64,000 nt of DNA from Sipunculus nudus. Lineage: Eukaryota; Annelida; Sipuncula; Golfingiida; Sipunculidae. Below, piece by piece: positions 11,035 through 22,000 of this stretch. Within the stretch, counting starts at the first letter, position 1. Every line of letters starts with the position of its first letter. Where the stretch lies: contig CM049314.1 in the NCBI GenBank assembly GCA_026874595.1, forward strand, positions 58,450,300 through 58,514,299, in the 5' to 3' direction. A program made the translations under genes and the position numbers. A model generated the notes under the pieces. The model was not told the origin of the DNA. It ran no database searches and was given only the letters and a program-made list of their open reading frames with translations.

Positions 11035-11882
11035 CATAATTTTTCATTACATTTTTAGAACTACACCAGCGATCAAACAACTGCACTTCTGTCCTAGCAT
11101 TTTGACGTAGGTCTGTTCTTTGTGCTTTTCCCGATTTTCTGAATTTCTGCCGGTAAGCCTCTGGAACTAACTCATAACCTTTTAGGATTAACCGTTTTAC
11201 CAGGTCATAGTCAGCAGCAGCTTCTACTGAAAGCTCTGTATAAATTTCTCTGGCCTTGCCAGTCAATACACTTTGTAACAGCATATTCCAATTTTCCTTA
11301 AACCATTTTAAATTTCAGCTACCTTCTCAAAGAGTAAGAAATATTTATCAACCTCTTTTTCTTGAAAAAGGTGGGACAAGTCTAATGTGTTTAGTAACAT
11401 CAAATCTGTTGGTTGGGGCAGCACGTAGACTATATTCTAGTTTAAGTCTTTCTAACTCCAGTCGTTTTAACTCAATTTCTTTTTCTTTTTCTAGTCTTTC
11501 TCTTTCTAACCTTTCATGTTCTTCCCTCTCTTCTCTTTGCTTTTCTAATTCCCTCTCTCCTTTTTATTTTTCTAATTCACTCTCTTCTTTTGTTTTTCTA
11601 ATTCTAACCGTTTTAATTGTAGCTCATGTTGCATTTCTAACTTTTTAAATTCTAATTGCATAGCAAGGCTGTCATTTTTTATGTTTCAACTTCACTCTCT
11701 TCAATTAAACCTTTGCTAACTAGATCTTGCATGATTTTAGCAATGATATCAGGCTTTCTCAAAGCTTTTTTCACACTTAGCCCTTAGTGTTGTCCCAAAC
11801 GCAACATCTGTTCCTTTGTCAACTGTTCAAATTGATCAGGGTCGGGATCGTCAACAAATGTCTCATGTTTGAAATCTGCCAT
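11035..11882 (-). pseudogene. Gypsy-type gag relic
   Basis: The frame opens with ATG at 11882 and an acidic start typical of molluscan and vertebrate Gypsy gag-like proteins. It passes in-frame stops near 11785 and 11690, then enters a Lys/Glu/Arg-rich coiled-coil tract (about 11430-11640). It ends with a helical gag/SCAN-like block (LTGKAREIYTELS, ILKGYELVPEAYRQKFR). The last block is open from 11284 down to the junction with LTR sequence near 11035, after which the frame is foreign. It would have encoded the structural capsid precursor of a retrotransposon. Stops and frameshifts make it non-functional. Confidence 0.7.
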
Positions 11883-12983
11883 GTTAAGATGTTAAAACAA
11901 TAACAAAAAAAAAAAAAAAAAAACACTGAGATAAATCCTGAAAACAATGTTCTGTAAACAATATGTAAACATCTTGTATACATGTAAACATGTATGTAGA
12001 ATTGGGTTTTATAAGGACTGTGCGAACCCAGCTCTAAATTCAACAAGTCTTTATTAAGTAGCCATAATATCACATAGTACAGTTTCTTCTGGCTATCAGT
12101 ATCACTGATACTTCTACTGCTGACTTATCACAGCTGCAGTCATTGCTGTTACTGCTGGTTAGCTACAATTAATGATATAGCTTCATAAGTATAGTACATA
12201 CTTCGCTCTTTAAACATAACAAATACTAAAAAAATGGTAAGTTACAACATATGGGATGTACAACACATATGCTTGTGTCACAGAAATAATAAACATGACC
12301 AAATAACAACAAACTGTTCAATAACTGGCCTCATAAAGTTCTGTGCATTCTATAGCATACAATATAGAAAGTTACAAAGTTTTACATTGGTTGTTGCTGC
12401 TTAAGGGATAAATAATAGGTTACATGTCTGATATTAACTTATAACACAGAAAACAGGATGGATGATAATACAGAAGCACATGGCTCTGGTACAAATGGCT
12501 CTGACATCAGCAAATGTCTATTGTATTAAAATGACCATATTAAGTCAAGAACATACATATAAATAATTTCTGGCATTAATTAACATGGGTCCAATTATCT
12601 ACATGCCCAAAAAAACATATGCTTACCACACTGTAGACCCTTAAACCCTCTGTACACCTTCACCATACATAAGAGCTTGGCCCTTTCTTTGAACACAAAA
12701 TAAATGTGCCTGTCCTACTGACAGCGCCCTCTACTGGCAATACCCCTCCCTAATATCCAGCAACATACATCGCCTCCTACTGGCAACTCTGGATACTAAA
12801 CAATACTAATTGACCTTTTAAAGACTTTAAAGTTATGTAACCACTTTACCATATCATAAATACAAAATTTAATACAAATTCTACTTTATACATGTTTTTA
12901 TACCTGATGGCCATTACAATGTAAACATGTATGATAAAACAATGTGTCTAGGTCAAGGCCTAATAAATTTCAAAACTATCAAG

Positions 12984-13001
12984 CCTCCCAGACGAGCCCA
13001 C
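12984..13001 (-). promoter_or_regulatory. primer-binding-site-like sequence (tRNA-Pro type)
   Basis: Just inside the LTR end at 13009 the minus strand reads GTGGGCTCGTCTGGGAGG, close to the tRNA-Pro-complementary site used by many retroelements (GGGGGCTCGTCCGGGA type). Its place a few bases inside the 5' LTR is what a reverse-transcription primer site requires. The primer identity is inferred. Confidence 0.5.
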
Positions 13002-13008
13002 AATTTTA

Positions 13009-13800
13009 TGTTACCGAACCTAATATAAACAGATCACGTATGCGGGATGAACACAAAATTTTGTAATTGAGATTAAAAAAAAATCAGATTATGTAACACT
13101 AGGCGGCGTGAAATGTCCAGGGGAATGAATAAAGAAGTCAGTGTTTTTTTTAAAACAAATAACTATAATTTAGTCTTAAAACAACCCTAACATTACAATA
13201 TACTAAATCAATATAATTAAACAGTATAACAGCGGTATAACAACAAATCAATACAATCACACAGTAAAATAAACAAAGGGCACAGTACCTGGATACCACC
13301 ACCGTCAAAACGATAAGTTCTTTAAATGTCTACTCTCGGAGAATGACAGTCCAGTGTATAACTCTTGTAACAATCCAGAGAGTAAACTTGAGGCATTCAG
13401 CATTAAATTGTATAAAGTTAGTAACAGTAGAATCCCTGAAATTACTGTATAATCGGTCAGGTCCTACAAACTGACATACACACGTCTGTGTCCGCTGGAA
13501 TCTTCTTTAACCTCTCTCTCTCGGCTCTAAAACACAGCCCCCTATTTATAACGACCCTGAATTTTCCACTTCTCGAACAGTCTAAAGAATCCAACACAAC
13601 CCACAAACACGCGTTACAGGCAGCAATTAGAAAAACATCGCTGTGCCTCTACATATTAGGGTTCACATGTGACCTCGGCCAGGCGAGAAACACCGGCTAT
13701 GACGCTTTACAAGAGCAGATATATAGTCAACATCGAATAAACTGGCTACACACAAAACAAAACAAAATCCTCAGTTATATACATAATTCGGTCAAACAGT
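13009..13800 (-). repeat. LTR of the minus-strand Gypsy element
   Basis: The terminal TGTTACCGAACC (the 3' end of the LTR on the minus strand) and a TATA box (TATAAATAGG on the minus strand, 13541-13550) followed by GGGGCTGTGTTTTAGAGCC-like sequence match the LTRs at 14404 and 49906. The open frame at 13488-13835 on the + strand is antisense to U3 and not a gene. The U3 outer boundary is not visible; the sequence runs into the 20 bp minisatellite near 13800. Confidence 0.7.
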
Positions 13801-13802
13801 CT

Positions 13803-14403
13803 CTGGACGTCCTGGACTGGCGGCGTGGTCCATGACTAGCGGCCCTGGTTCCATACAGCCGGCACTGGTCTCCGACAGACAGTTATTATCCCCGACTGGC
13901 AGTCCTGGTCCATGACAGACGGTTCTGGTCCCCGACAGACGACCCTGATCCCCGACAGACGGTTCTGGTCTACGACTGGCGTTTATGATCCCTGACAGAC
14001 GGTTCTTGTCCCTGACAGACGCTCCTGGTCCCCGACAGACGGTTCTGGGCTCCAACTGGTAGCACTGGTCTCTGACTGGCGGCAGTGGTCCCCGACTGGC
14101 GGCACAGGTTCCCAACTGACGATCCTGGTCCCCGACTGGCGGTCCTGGTCCTTGAAAGACGGTTCTGGTCTCCGACTGGCGCACTGGTCCTCGACAGACG
14201 TTCCTGGTCACAGACAGACGGTACTGGTCCATGAAAGACCGTCCTAGTCCCCGACTGGCGGCACTGGTCCCCGACAGACGGTTCTGGTCCCCGACTGGCG
14301 GCACTGGTCCCCGACTTACGGTCATTGTCGTAAAATTGCGGCACTGGTCCCTGACAGACGGTTCTGGTCACCGACTTGCGGCACTGGACCCTGACAGACG
14401 GCT
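13803..14403. repeat. 20 bp minisatellite, about 30 copies
   Basis: The unit is CCGACTGGCGGCACTGGTCC, alternating with CCGACAGACGGTTCTGGTCC. Because 20 is not a multiple of three, every frame repeats every 60 bp. This leaves long spurious open frames on both strands (for example 14325-13792 on the minus strand). It lies between two LTRs facing away from each other. Confidence 0.9.
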
Positions 14404-15096
14404 GGTCGCGCCCTATGAGAGCGTGTCTTGTAATTTTCTCTAGGCGTGTGTATTTTGTTAGATTCTTTGGGATTGTTCGTGAAACAGAATTTTCTAGAAT
14501 TTTCGCATAAAAAGTTATAAATAGGGAGCTGTGTTTTGGAGCCGAGGGGAGAGGAGAGAGCGTACAGGGAAAAGTGCGAGTCAGTTTGCGGGCCTTTCCG
14601 ATAACTGCAGCAGTTTCAGATCTTCTTCGAATTTGTGACGGATTTTAATGAGTCTTCAGTTTGCCTTTGGGGTCACTATCAGAAATTCACTTTTGAAATA
14701 CAACAAACTGATTTAGTGATTGAACTGGACTGTTATTCCCTGAGAAGATTTATGTGAGTTGTTCATCTGGATAATATTGTTTGAAGGACTTGTTGTCTCT
14801 GTGACAGTGGTCGTATCCAGGTACTGTACACTTTGTTTATCCTACTGTGTGATTGCATTTATATACTGTTATACTGTTGTTATACTGTGTAATTGTATTG
14901 ATTTAGTGTATTGTAATGTTAGGGTTGTTTTAAAATAAATCATAATTACTTGTTAACAAAAACCCACTGACTTCTTTATTCATTCCCCTAGACATTTCAC
15001 GCCGCCTAGTGTTACAGAATCTTATATTTTTTATCTCAATAACAAAATTTATGCTCGTCACGACTACGTGATCTGTTGATATTAGGTTCCGTAACA
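14404..15096 (+). repeat. Gypsy LTR, plus orientation, upstream of the lectin gene
   Basis: It matches the LTR at 49906-50739 from the block CTATGAGAGCGTGTCTTG onward: TATA box TATAAATA at 14516-14523, GAGCTGTGTTTTGGAGCC, CCTTTCCGATAACTGCAGCA, TTTGCCTTTGGGG, an AATAAA near 14936, and the terminus GGTTCCGTAACA at 15096. The first roughly 100 bp of U3 are absent; the minisatellite occupies that side. There is no internal region next to it, so it is a solo or partial LTR. Confidence 0.75.
14516..14523 (+). promoter_or_regulatory. TATA box of the plus-strand LTR
   Basis: TATAAATA stands at the same place as in the two other LTRs (50115 on +, 13543-13550 on -). Transcripts would start near 14545 and read rightward through R/U5 toward the lectin gene's proposed exon 1. 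Confidence 0.55.
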
Positions 15097-15169
15097 TTAT
15101 ACATATGACAAACAGATACATGTGGCTTTCTTTAACGCCACAGGTTTGTAAAGAAAACATAAGAGCGTC

Positions 15170-15226
15170 ATGGAGGAACGTCATCGAGGCTTTACTTATC
15201 ATGCTACAATCCTTTATGTGTTGACG
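15170..15226 (+). CDS. lectin receptor exon 1 (proposed start)
   Basis: The ATG has G at -3 and at +4. It opens 19 codons (MEERHRGFTYHATILYVLT) ending at ACG|GTAAGA in phase 0. Joined to exon 2, this gives a charged start followed by a moderately hydrophobic stretch, a possible signal peptide. It lies 73 bp after an LTR. An earlier ATG at 15104 runs into a stop before the donor. No homology supports this exon. Confidence 0.4.
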
Positions 15227-16045
15227 GTAAGATATTTATTTCTTTCATCAAATGTATGCATGAACAATAACTAACAAGGGTATGTCATAAGTTCTCTTTC
15301 AGATTAAAAGGTTAAGAACAATATTTTCATAAAAAAATAATTAAGTATCAATATAGACTGTTATAGAGGCTGGATGTATCATGAGATGGGAGCAAATAGT
15401 ACAAATTATACAGGCTGGTTTTATTGAATACGAGGCAGCAGTCAATGACCCCTGTTGCAGCCTAGCTGAACTGGTGGTGTTTTCTTGTGACTTTTTATTT
15501 GGGTCTTTCTCGGAATTTTACTGCAGATAAAGGTCATCCAGTCAACAAGTGGCACTTACTTATATGGAAATGAGAAGCAATCACCAGTTCATTATATGCC
15601 GTGTGACGATATATATGTAAATATTAATGTTTCATCCTTATTACATTAGCAGTATGAGCAGTCAAATACATTTCAGACTTGTTGAAGTTAATCATGACAA
15701 TGGATTCCGTTTCATTTAATTGATATTAGCTAAACATAAAAATAATTACCAACGGCCTGACAGGAGATCAATCGGTATATATCTACATTTTAAATATCCA
15801 TATAATTATGAGAAAATCTTCTAAAGGTTTTGAAATAAATTTTGATTATAAAAATTGTTGATATTTTCTTACGCTTTGGCTCCTTTGTTGCCTGGGTCTG
15901 TCTGATACTATGAAATATTCCCTCTCATAGTTTTCAAGCCTGAAAGGTTAAAACTATAAAACACATTCAGACAAGTTGGAACACACTCTTCTCAGGTTTC
16001 TAATTTAATACTGCGAAATGATACTTACATGCAATATAAAATATT

Positions 16046-16092
<47 letters not shown>

Positions 16093-19000
16093 TACATATA
16101 TATTCCTCACTTATACATGTGCACATTTCTTCTTTGTAGATATATCGATTAGTAGTAGGTGAGTTCTGCGTAAGTTTTTTTTATTTGCACGCCGTTTATC
16201 TGGTTTACATTAAGAATGTGCATCATGGATGTGTCTATGTGAAAAGTCTTCATTTTTTTACAATAAGAAAAATGCAAATAAAATACATTGACTCGACTAA
16301 CACATAACTGGTCATGCTGTGTTAACACTTCTCTGAATCGAAACGTACTAATATGTTTCAGCCACTCGGTCAGTTGAGGTTTCAGAATTCCAGGTAATTC
16401 ATGCAAAAGACACTTCCGTCCAAGCCATTAGGACCTGTGGCGCCCTCCTCGGCAGCAGATGGAGTCTTCCGTGCACCGCCCCAGGTTTTACGTACGAAGA
16501 AGTACATGGAACGCTTATTGAGGCCATGGAAAAGACCGGACTTGAGGAAACGTGGATAGGGCTCAGAAAAACAGAATTTCATTCCTGGATTAACAATGAT
16601 AATACAACATTTGGTATGTAACATTTGATCTACACTAGGTTAGTTAAAAATTGAAAATTAAATATGTGTGCGTTTATTGATAAAAAGTACAGTGTATATT
16701 AGCAATCAACCGTATCCGTTGTCTGTCGGGGGGTCCTACCGTCCGTGCACATCTCCATAAGCGCACATTTATTGCAAATCATGTGAAATGTTAACCGGTT
16801 TTTCCTCGCTATGAGCCTTATCGTATTTCTGCCATATCAGGAACACAATATGGTGGCTAGACAGTGATTTCAAATTTACTTTTGCACGCATTAGCTCAAA
16901 AACGTTTCCAGCTGTTGATGTTAATTTTATCAGTGCTTATTTTTTCCCTTTTGGAGGATTTCTTCTATTAAACATGATGAATCAGTTATGAGCACCACTC
17001 AGTAAGCTTAGGTTTAATTGTGCATGCATTTTCTTCAAAGTTGAGAAGTATTCAGGTATTTGAAATCAAATTTAATCTTAAAATTTTTCTTTATAAGCGG
17101 AGGGGGCTATCTAATTACAACTGGTTATTACATCATCACCAAGTCTCTTTCCTTTGTGTAATCCCGTCACATGATACCTGAGTATACCGTTGTGTAAATT
17201 ATTGTTACTAAGGTCTGTTACTGACTTAACTAAGGTCACAGTCTGATTTTATCACAGTAATAATTTACCTGAAGAAGAAATGGTTCAAGACTAATCAAGA
17301 AGAAAATGGTAGTAGTACAAAGGCAAATAGGAGGTTGGAAATATTAAAGTCTGATCATTTAAGGGTATAATTTCAATATTAATACAGTGAAGCTCATATA
17401 GAAAATATCACAAATACTCCTGCATCAGGTTTAATATGAAGATTTTCAAAGACATTGTTATTTTGCAGCTGGGGTAGTTCAGGAGAACGGAAATTCAAAG
17501 AAAACCTGCGGTCTTCTCAAACTGAGGTACGAGGCCCTGGTCAGCGACGCTTGTCAAACTAAAAGCAATGGTTACCTCTGTCAGATCAGAGGTAAGTTCT
17601 TCATCCTGAGAACATTCGAAAGAAAATATTATTTATCATAATATCCTGCGGGTAGCCTTAATCAAAGTAAGATTGTTTACAAAATTTGTCTACTTTATCA
17701 TTTTAAAGACTTTCATCAAACATTGCGGGCCGTCCGATGAGGTGTTTTAGAACATACTGGATCGGAGAGTTATGGTGGAGAAGGCTAACCTAGCATTTTT
17801 TTAATGAGAGAAAATTTTTATTTAATTATGATATACTATTTTTTATCATTATTATAATTATTATTATTTTTAAAATTTTTACTGAAACCGCGTTTGTGAA
17901 TGTATTTTATTACTTGGAAATTTATAGTCCAGGTTATTTATTAATACTGGTGTTAAAATATTATTTTAGACTGTAACATATGCCCAGCTAGCGTGTCGCC
18001 AACGAATTGTCTCAAGCAAGGCTCTAGATGTTATATCACCGGATGTGACGTAGCTAGTTGGTTTAATGCAGCAAATCAGTGTCGTCTATTTGGCGCCGAG
18101 CTGGCGACCATCCAGACTGAACACCAACTGCAGCAAATCGTCAGATGGATAAAACATCGCAAAAATCCCTGTCACCATTACTGGGTTGGGATCCGGAAAA
18201 CTGACTGGGAATTTACAGATGGAACATTAGGTAAGTTCATTTATATTAGACCTTGAAATAACAGGTATTTCGTGCTAAAAAGGTAACTACTTTTAAAACA
18301 GCATGAGCAAATATACACTAAATTACCATACAAATGTTAGAGAGTAAAATGCAAGCAGGAAACTTTACATACCACAAAGACGTCTAACCTTGCATTTTAG
18401 TGAAATCTTGTAGGAATTAAAATCCTACTGGTACTGATAAAAGTTTTTATTTCCACTGGGCTTGTGGTCTGAAGAGGTCCACTTACGTGAGTGAACGACA
18501 CCTCCGCTACGAGTATGTCGGTGGCTCTGCATTAGATTATTCTTAGTACGTACCGTATTTTATGAGCCTTATTTTGATGGGAGACCATGATTTATGATAA
18601 AGATTCTGAAAACGTTCATCCTGTCTACAATATAAACGTGTCCTACGCGAAGACAAAACCACATGTTTATAACTAGTTTTCTGGAGCCCCCACACGATCC
18701 GTTGTACTCTTTTATCTCAAAGGACCATAATGCATACTCATGTGCCATGAGTCCCCGTTGATCTCTCCCTAGCTCCCCGTAAACCGGTGCTCTCTTCCTA
18801 TATAGAAGGGTACTGTCTACTGGTTGTGCGCGGGGCTGGTTTTGGCCAGCGGACCGCGGGCCCCCGCTCAGGATACTTTGCTGGGCTGCTAACGGGTCTG
18901 CACGGGTACGGGCGGGGTGCGGGTTGATATGCTTGTTTGGCACTTTTCATACTAATATTTCCAATTGTAATGGTTATCCGACTCTATGTAGTGCGTCGAC

Positions 19001-22000
19001 TGTGTGGTTCTGTTCTCGCTGCCAGACCACTCTCTCACCATCCACTTTCAAACTTCGCGTAATGTTTGATGTCCCACTAGACACACATCAGGACCACAAT
19101 AACGGCTTCGCGGCTTCGTCTGCCGTAACACAACTTGGTCCAACCCACAGATGTCTATTTTCATGTCTATGTGGCCATCTCATCAGCAGCTAACAGGCAA
19201 AACGCCTGTTAATCCTAGAACGCCGTTAAGAAACAGCTGATTAATCCGGATTTGATCGGTATTTATCCGATCAAATGCACGTTCCATAATAAGTACGTAA
19301 TATGAAGGTTACACTGTATACCATCGACGTTTCAGGTCTGAGAAAGCCGAACTCCTACTACTGGTACAGCGACCAACCAGACCCAACCAGAGGATGTGCT
19401 GTTCTGAGGAAGTTCCCGTCCGGCTTTTACTGGGTTTCACAGACCTGTAACAGCAGTCACCCCACCATCTGTCTGCGACACAGGCAGAGGAAAGGTAGGT
19501 GGTCTGATATACATCACAGCAAGTAACATACCGTGAAGCCTCGATATTACGACCTCCAGCGGGCCTCGATACAATCGGCTAAGCGAACCTCTGATATAAA
19601 GAACAAACAAGAATTGTGTGTAATCTGGACGTTTGCTTTAATTTACCCTTGGTACACCAGACAGCATTATTAAAGATGCATCTACGTAATGGTTGATATA
19701 GTTATCAAGTCACAGAGATACTGATAAATGTGATAATTTAACCCCCTTCCCAAACCCGTTTGAAGGGAACCACATTCACATAACGTAAGTGCCATTTTGA
19801 CGTCTTGGACACCCACGTATGTTATTAAAACGATCATCCATGCAGTCATTCAATTGTCACTCCATATGCAGTGAAACACTTCAGCAGCGTAAACAGGTTA
19901 TGGACGGCTCTGATATTTCTGGACGTGTTGAAAATTTAGGATGGAATTGAAAAACAGGACGTACCGAAATTCTAGGACGTTCCGTTCAATCAGGACAAAT
20001 GCTGATATTTTTGCCCACTCACCCATCCACCAGAGGTTGTCTCTATTCAAAACGAATCTCTTCCAGTTGGGAATTGTGGGGAAGGCCGGGACTGCGTGTC
20101 TCAAATGTCAAACTTCAAAATCAAACTTCCTTACGTTTCAAGGAAACACCTGCTTTCTTGCGCATGCTTACAAAATTTAACTTATTCCATGAAATTTGCA
20201 TTACACCCTCTCCAGGCAATTATACATATGCCGTCGGTGTACCTAGAAGCCCAGTTCATTGCCGGACTAGTATTGCTCTTGCGAGTTCGATTCTGCGCAG
20301 TATGGGTCTCACCTTCATCAGTAGCTGTCATCTGTACGACCTTAGGCGATATTTAATCAGTATTGGAGCCATTCAGTTTGATAATTGAATGTCATAGGTT
20401 TAGTAATGGGGCGGTTTTTGTCCTAAACTCTAATTTCTTTGAAATTAAATTGTCCGCTTTAAATGAGCAGATTAATCGCCTGAAAATGAACGCAGACTTA
20501 AGTTTTCATGATCAGACTTTGTCAGAAGCATTGGTATGGGGGAAAATTATCAAAAATGATTCATTGGTTCATGGAGATCCTACAAATTGCTGACGAACAT
20601 AGGAAGAACATATTAGATGAAAGAGGAAGCGCAATGTAGTTTGTTTATAAATTTTTATATATGTCTAGTTGCTAATTAGAGAAAATGTTATTCCCTTATT
20701 CTCATGAGAAATCAATAACTGCATGTTTTCCAAATTGATTTATTGCTTATGCCCTTATGGTTACTCGTCGTAATAGACTTGCTCCCAGGTACGCAATATG
20801 TTGTCGTAACGTTGTTCCCACAGGTTCGTCAGAATTCTTTTTACTCATCTTTTCTTGATTTCCAAACAATCATTGAATAACTAAATTATTTCTGAACTCT
20901 CTTCCCAGTCAACATCGTTCAAGCTAATAGAGGCGAATCAGTACGTGATATATAAAGACCATAGCCACTGGTCCGTACGTGGCTCGCATTCACGATGCGT
21001 ATGTAACTCTCGGTGAGGGGAATGAGACAGACGTAAGAGGTCTCGCTGGCCCTGTTGGTTATAGGATCAGAACGACCTTGAAAGATATCATGCCATTCAT
21101 TATGTAAAATTAAATTCAACACTTCAGTTCTACAATTTAAAAAAAAAAGAAAAGAAGAGTTAATAATTTTGAGCATTGACAATGATCCGCATTCGTCGCT
21201 TACCCGGTGTTAATTTGCTCTGGGCCAGCTGTTATGCACATTTAATTCTCTTATTTAACAACACTATATATAGGTCACCATCATTATGTAATGATTTAGG
21301 CTGCGGCTGAATTACACGGTAGAAATTTAACATTTTTGGCAAAAAGTGTAATGTAAATATGCTCTTTCCAAATATAAACATGAAAAGTTTCGGAAATAAA
21401 TCACTTTTATCGCATATGTATGTCATTATGGGCCTTATTAAGCATTCTGAGGGAACTGTCACTTTCCAAAGTCTGTATTTGCACTTTTCGAATACCAAAC
21501 AGTTCAAATTAGCAACGAAAATGGGAAAAGGCGACACCTTCACATTTCCTCGGTATGTTGCAATAAGGTGACTTTAGTCGTGTAGTTGACTTAGGTCAGG
21601 GTTTCTATGGTAACCAATAAGATATCATTATTGTAACATTGTCATATAGACCACCCATTGGACCATAATCCAGTATAATGTTATTGTAGCAGGTCCCCGG
21701 GGTCCTAGTATGATGTCAGTTTTATCCATGGGCGGTGCCTAAACTTGGTACAGTGACGTCACACGTGCTCCAAGTCCATTTAAACCGGCTAGCACGTGAA
21801 CAAGTTATGTTATTGCTGACTTCACAATAAAACTTACGTCACGCAGTTTGAGGTTGAACGCGAAAGATGCAAATTTCATCTCAGGGCTGGCGGGTTCGAC
21901 CTTTATACACTCAATCTGGTCGATAGGTGCCTAAATCTAATGGTTATCCGGCGGGGATACAGACTAGTAGACTCGCATCGCATCACGAAGGTCGAGTTCC

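Larger units (their letters stand above)
10748..13800 (-). mobile_element. Ty3/Gypsy-like LTR retrotransposon, internally deleted and decayed
   Basis: Read on the minus strand, the order is LTR (13800-13009), a primer-binding-site-like segment, a roughly 1.1 kb leader, a broken gag-like frame (11882-11035), and then, with no pol at all, the last 287 bp of a second LTR (11034-10748). The LTR ends at 10748 (TGTTACGGAACC) and 13009 (TGTTACCGAACC) match the ends of the LTRs at 15096 and 50739. Loss of everything from mid-gag to within the 3' LTR shows a large internal deletion. The element cannot transpose by itself. The class is assigned from the gag sequence, the LTR ends and the related pol relic at 48.8 kb. 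Confidence 0.75.

Noticed and set aside
13792-14371. 177- and 133-codon minus-strand frames
   Set aside because: They run through the 20 bp minisatellite in different frames. Openness follows from the repeat unit lacking stops.
18569-19193. Open frames on both strands in the CTLD2 intron
   Set aside because: No known domain, and they interrupt a well-supported splice between exons 6 and 7.
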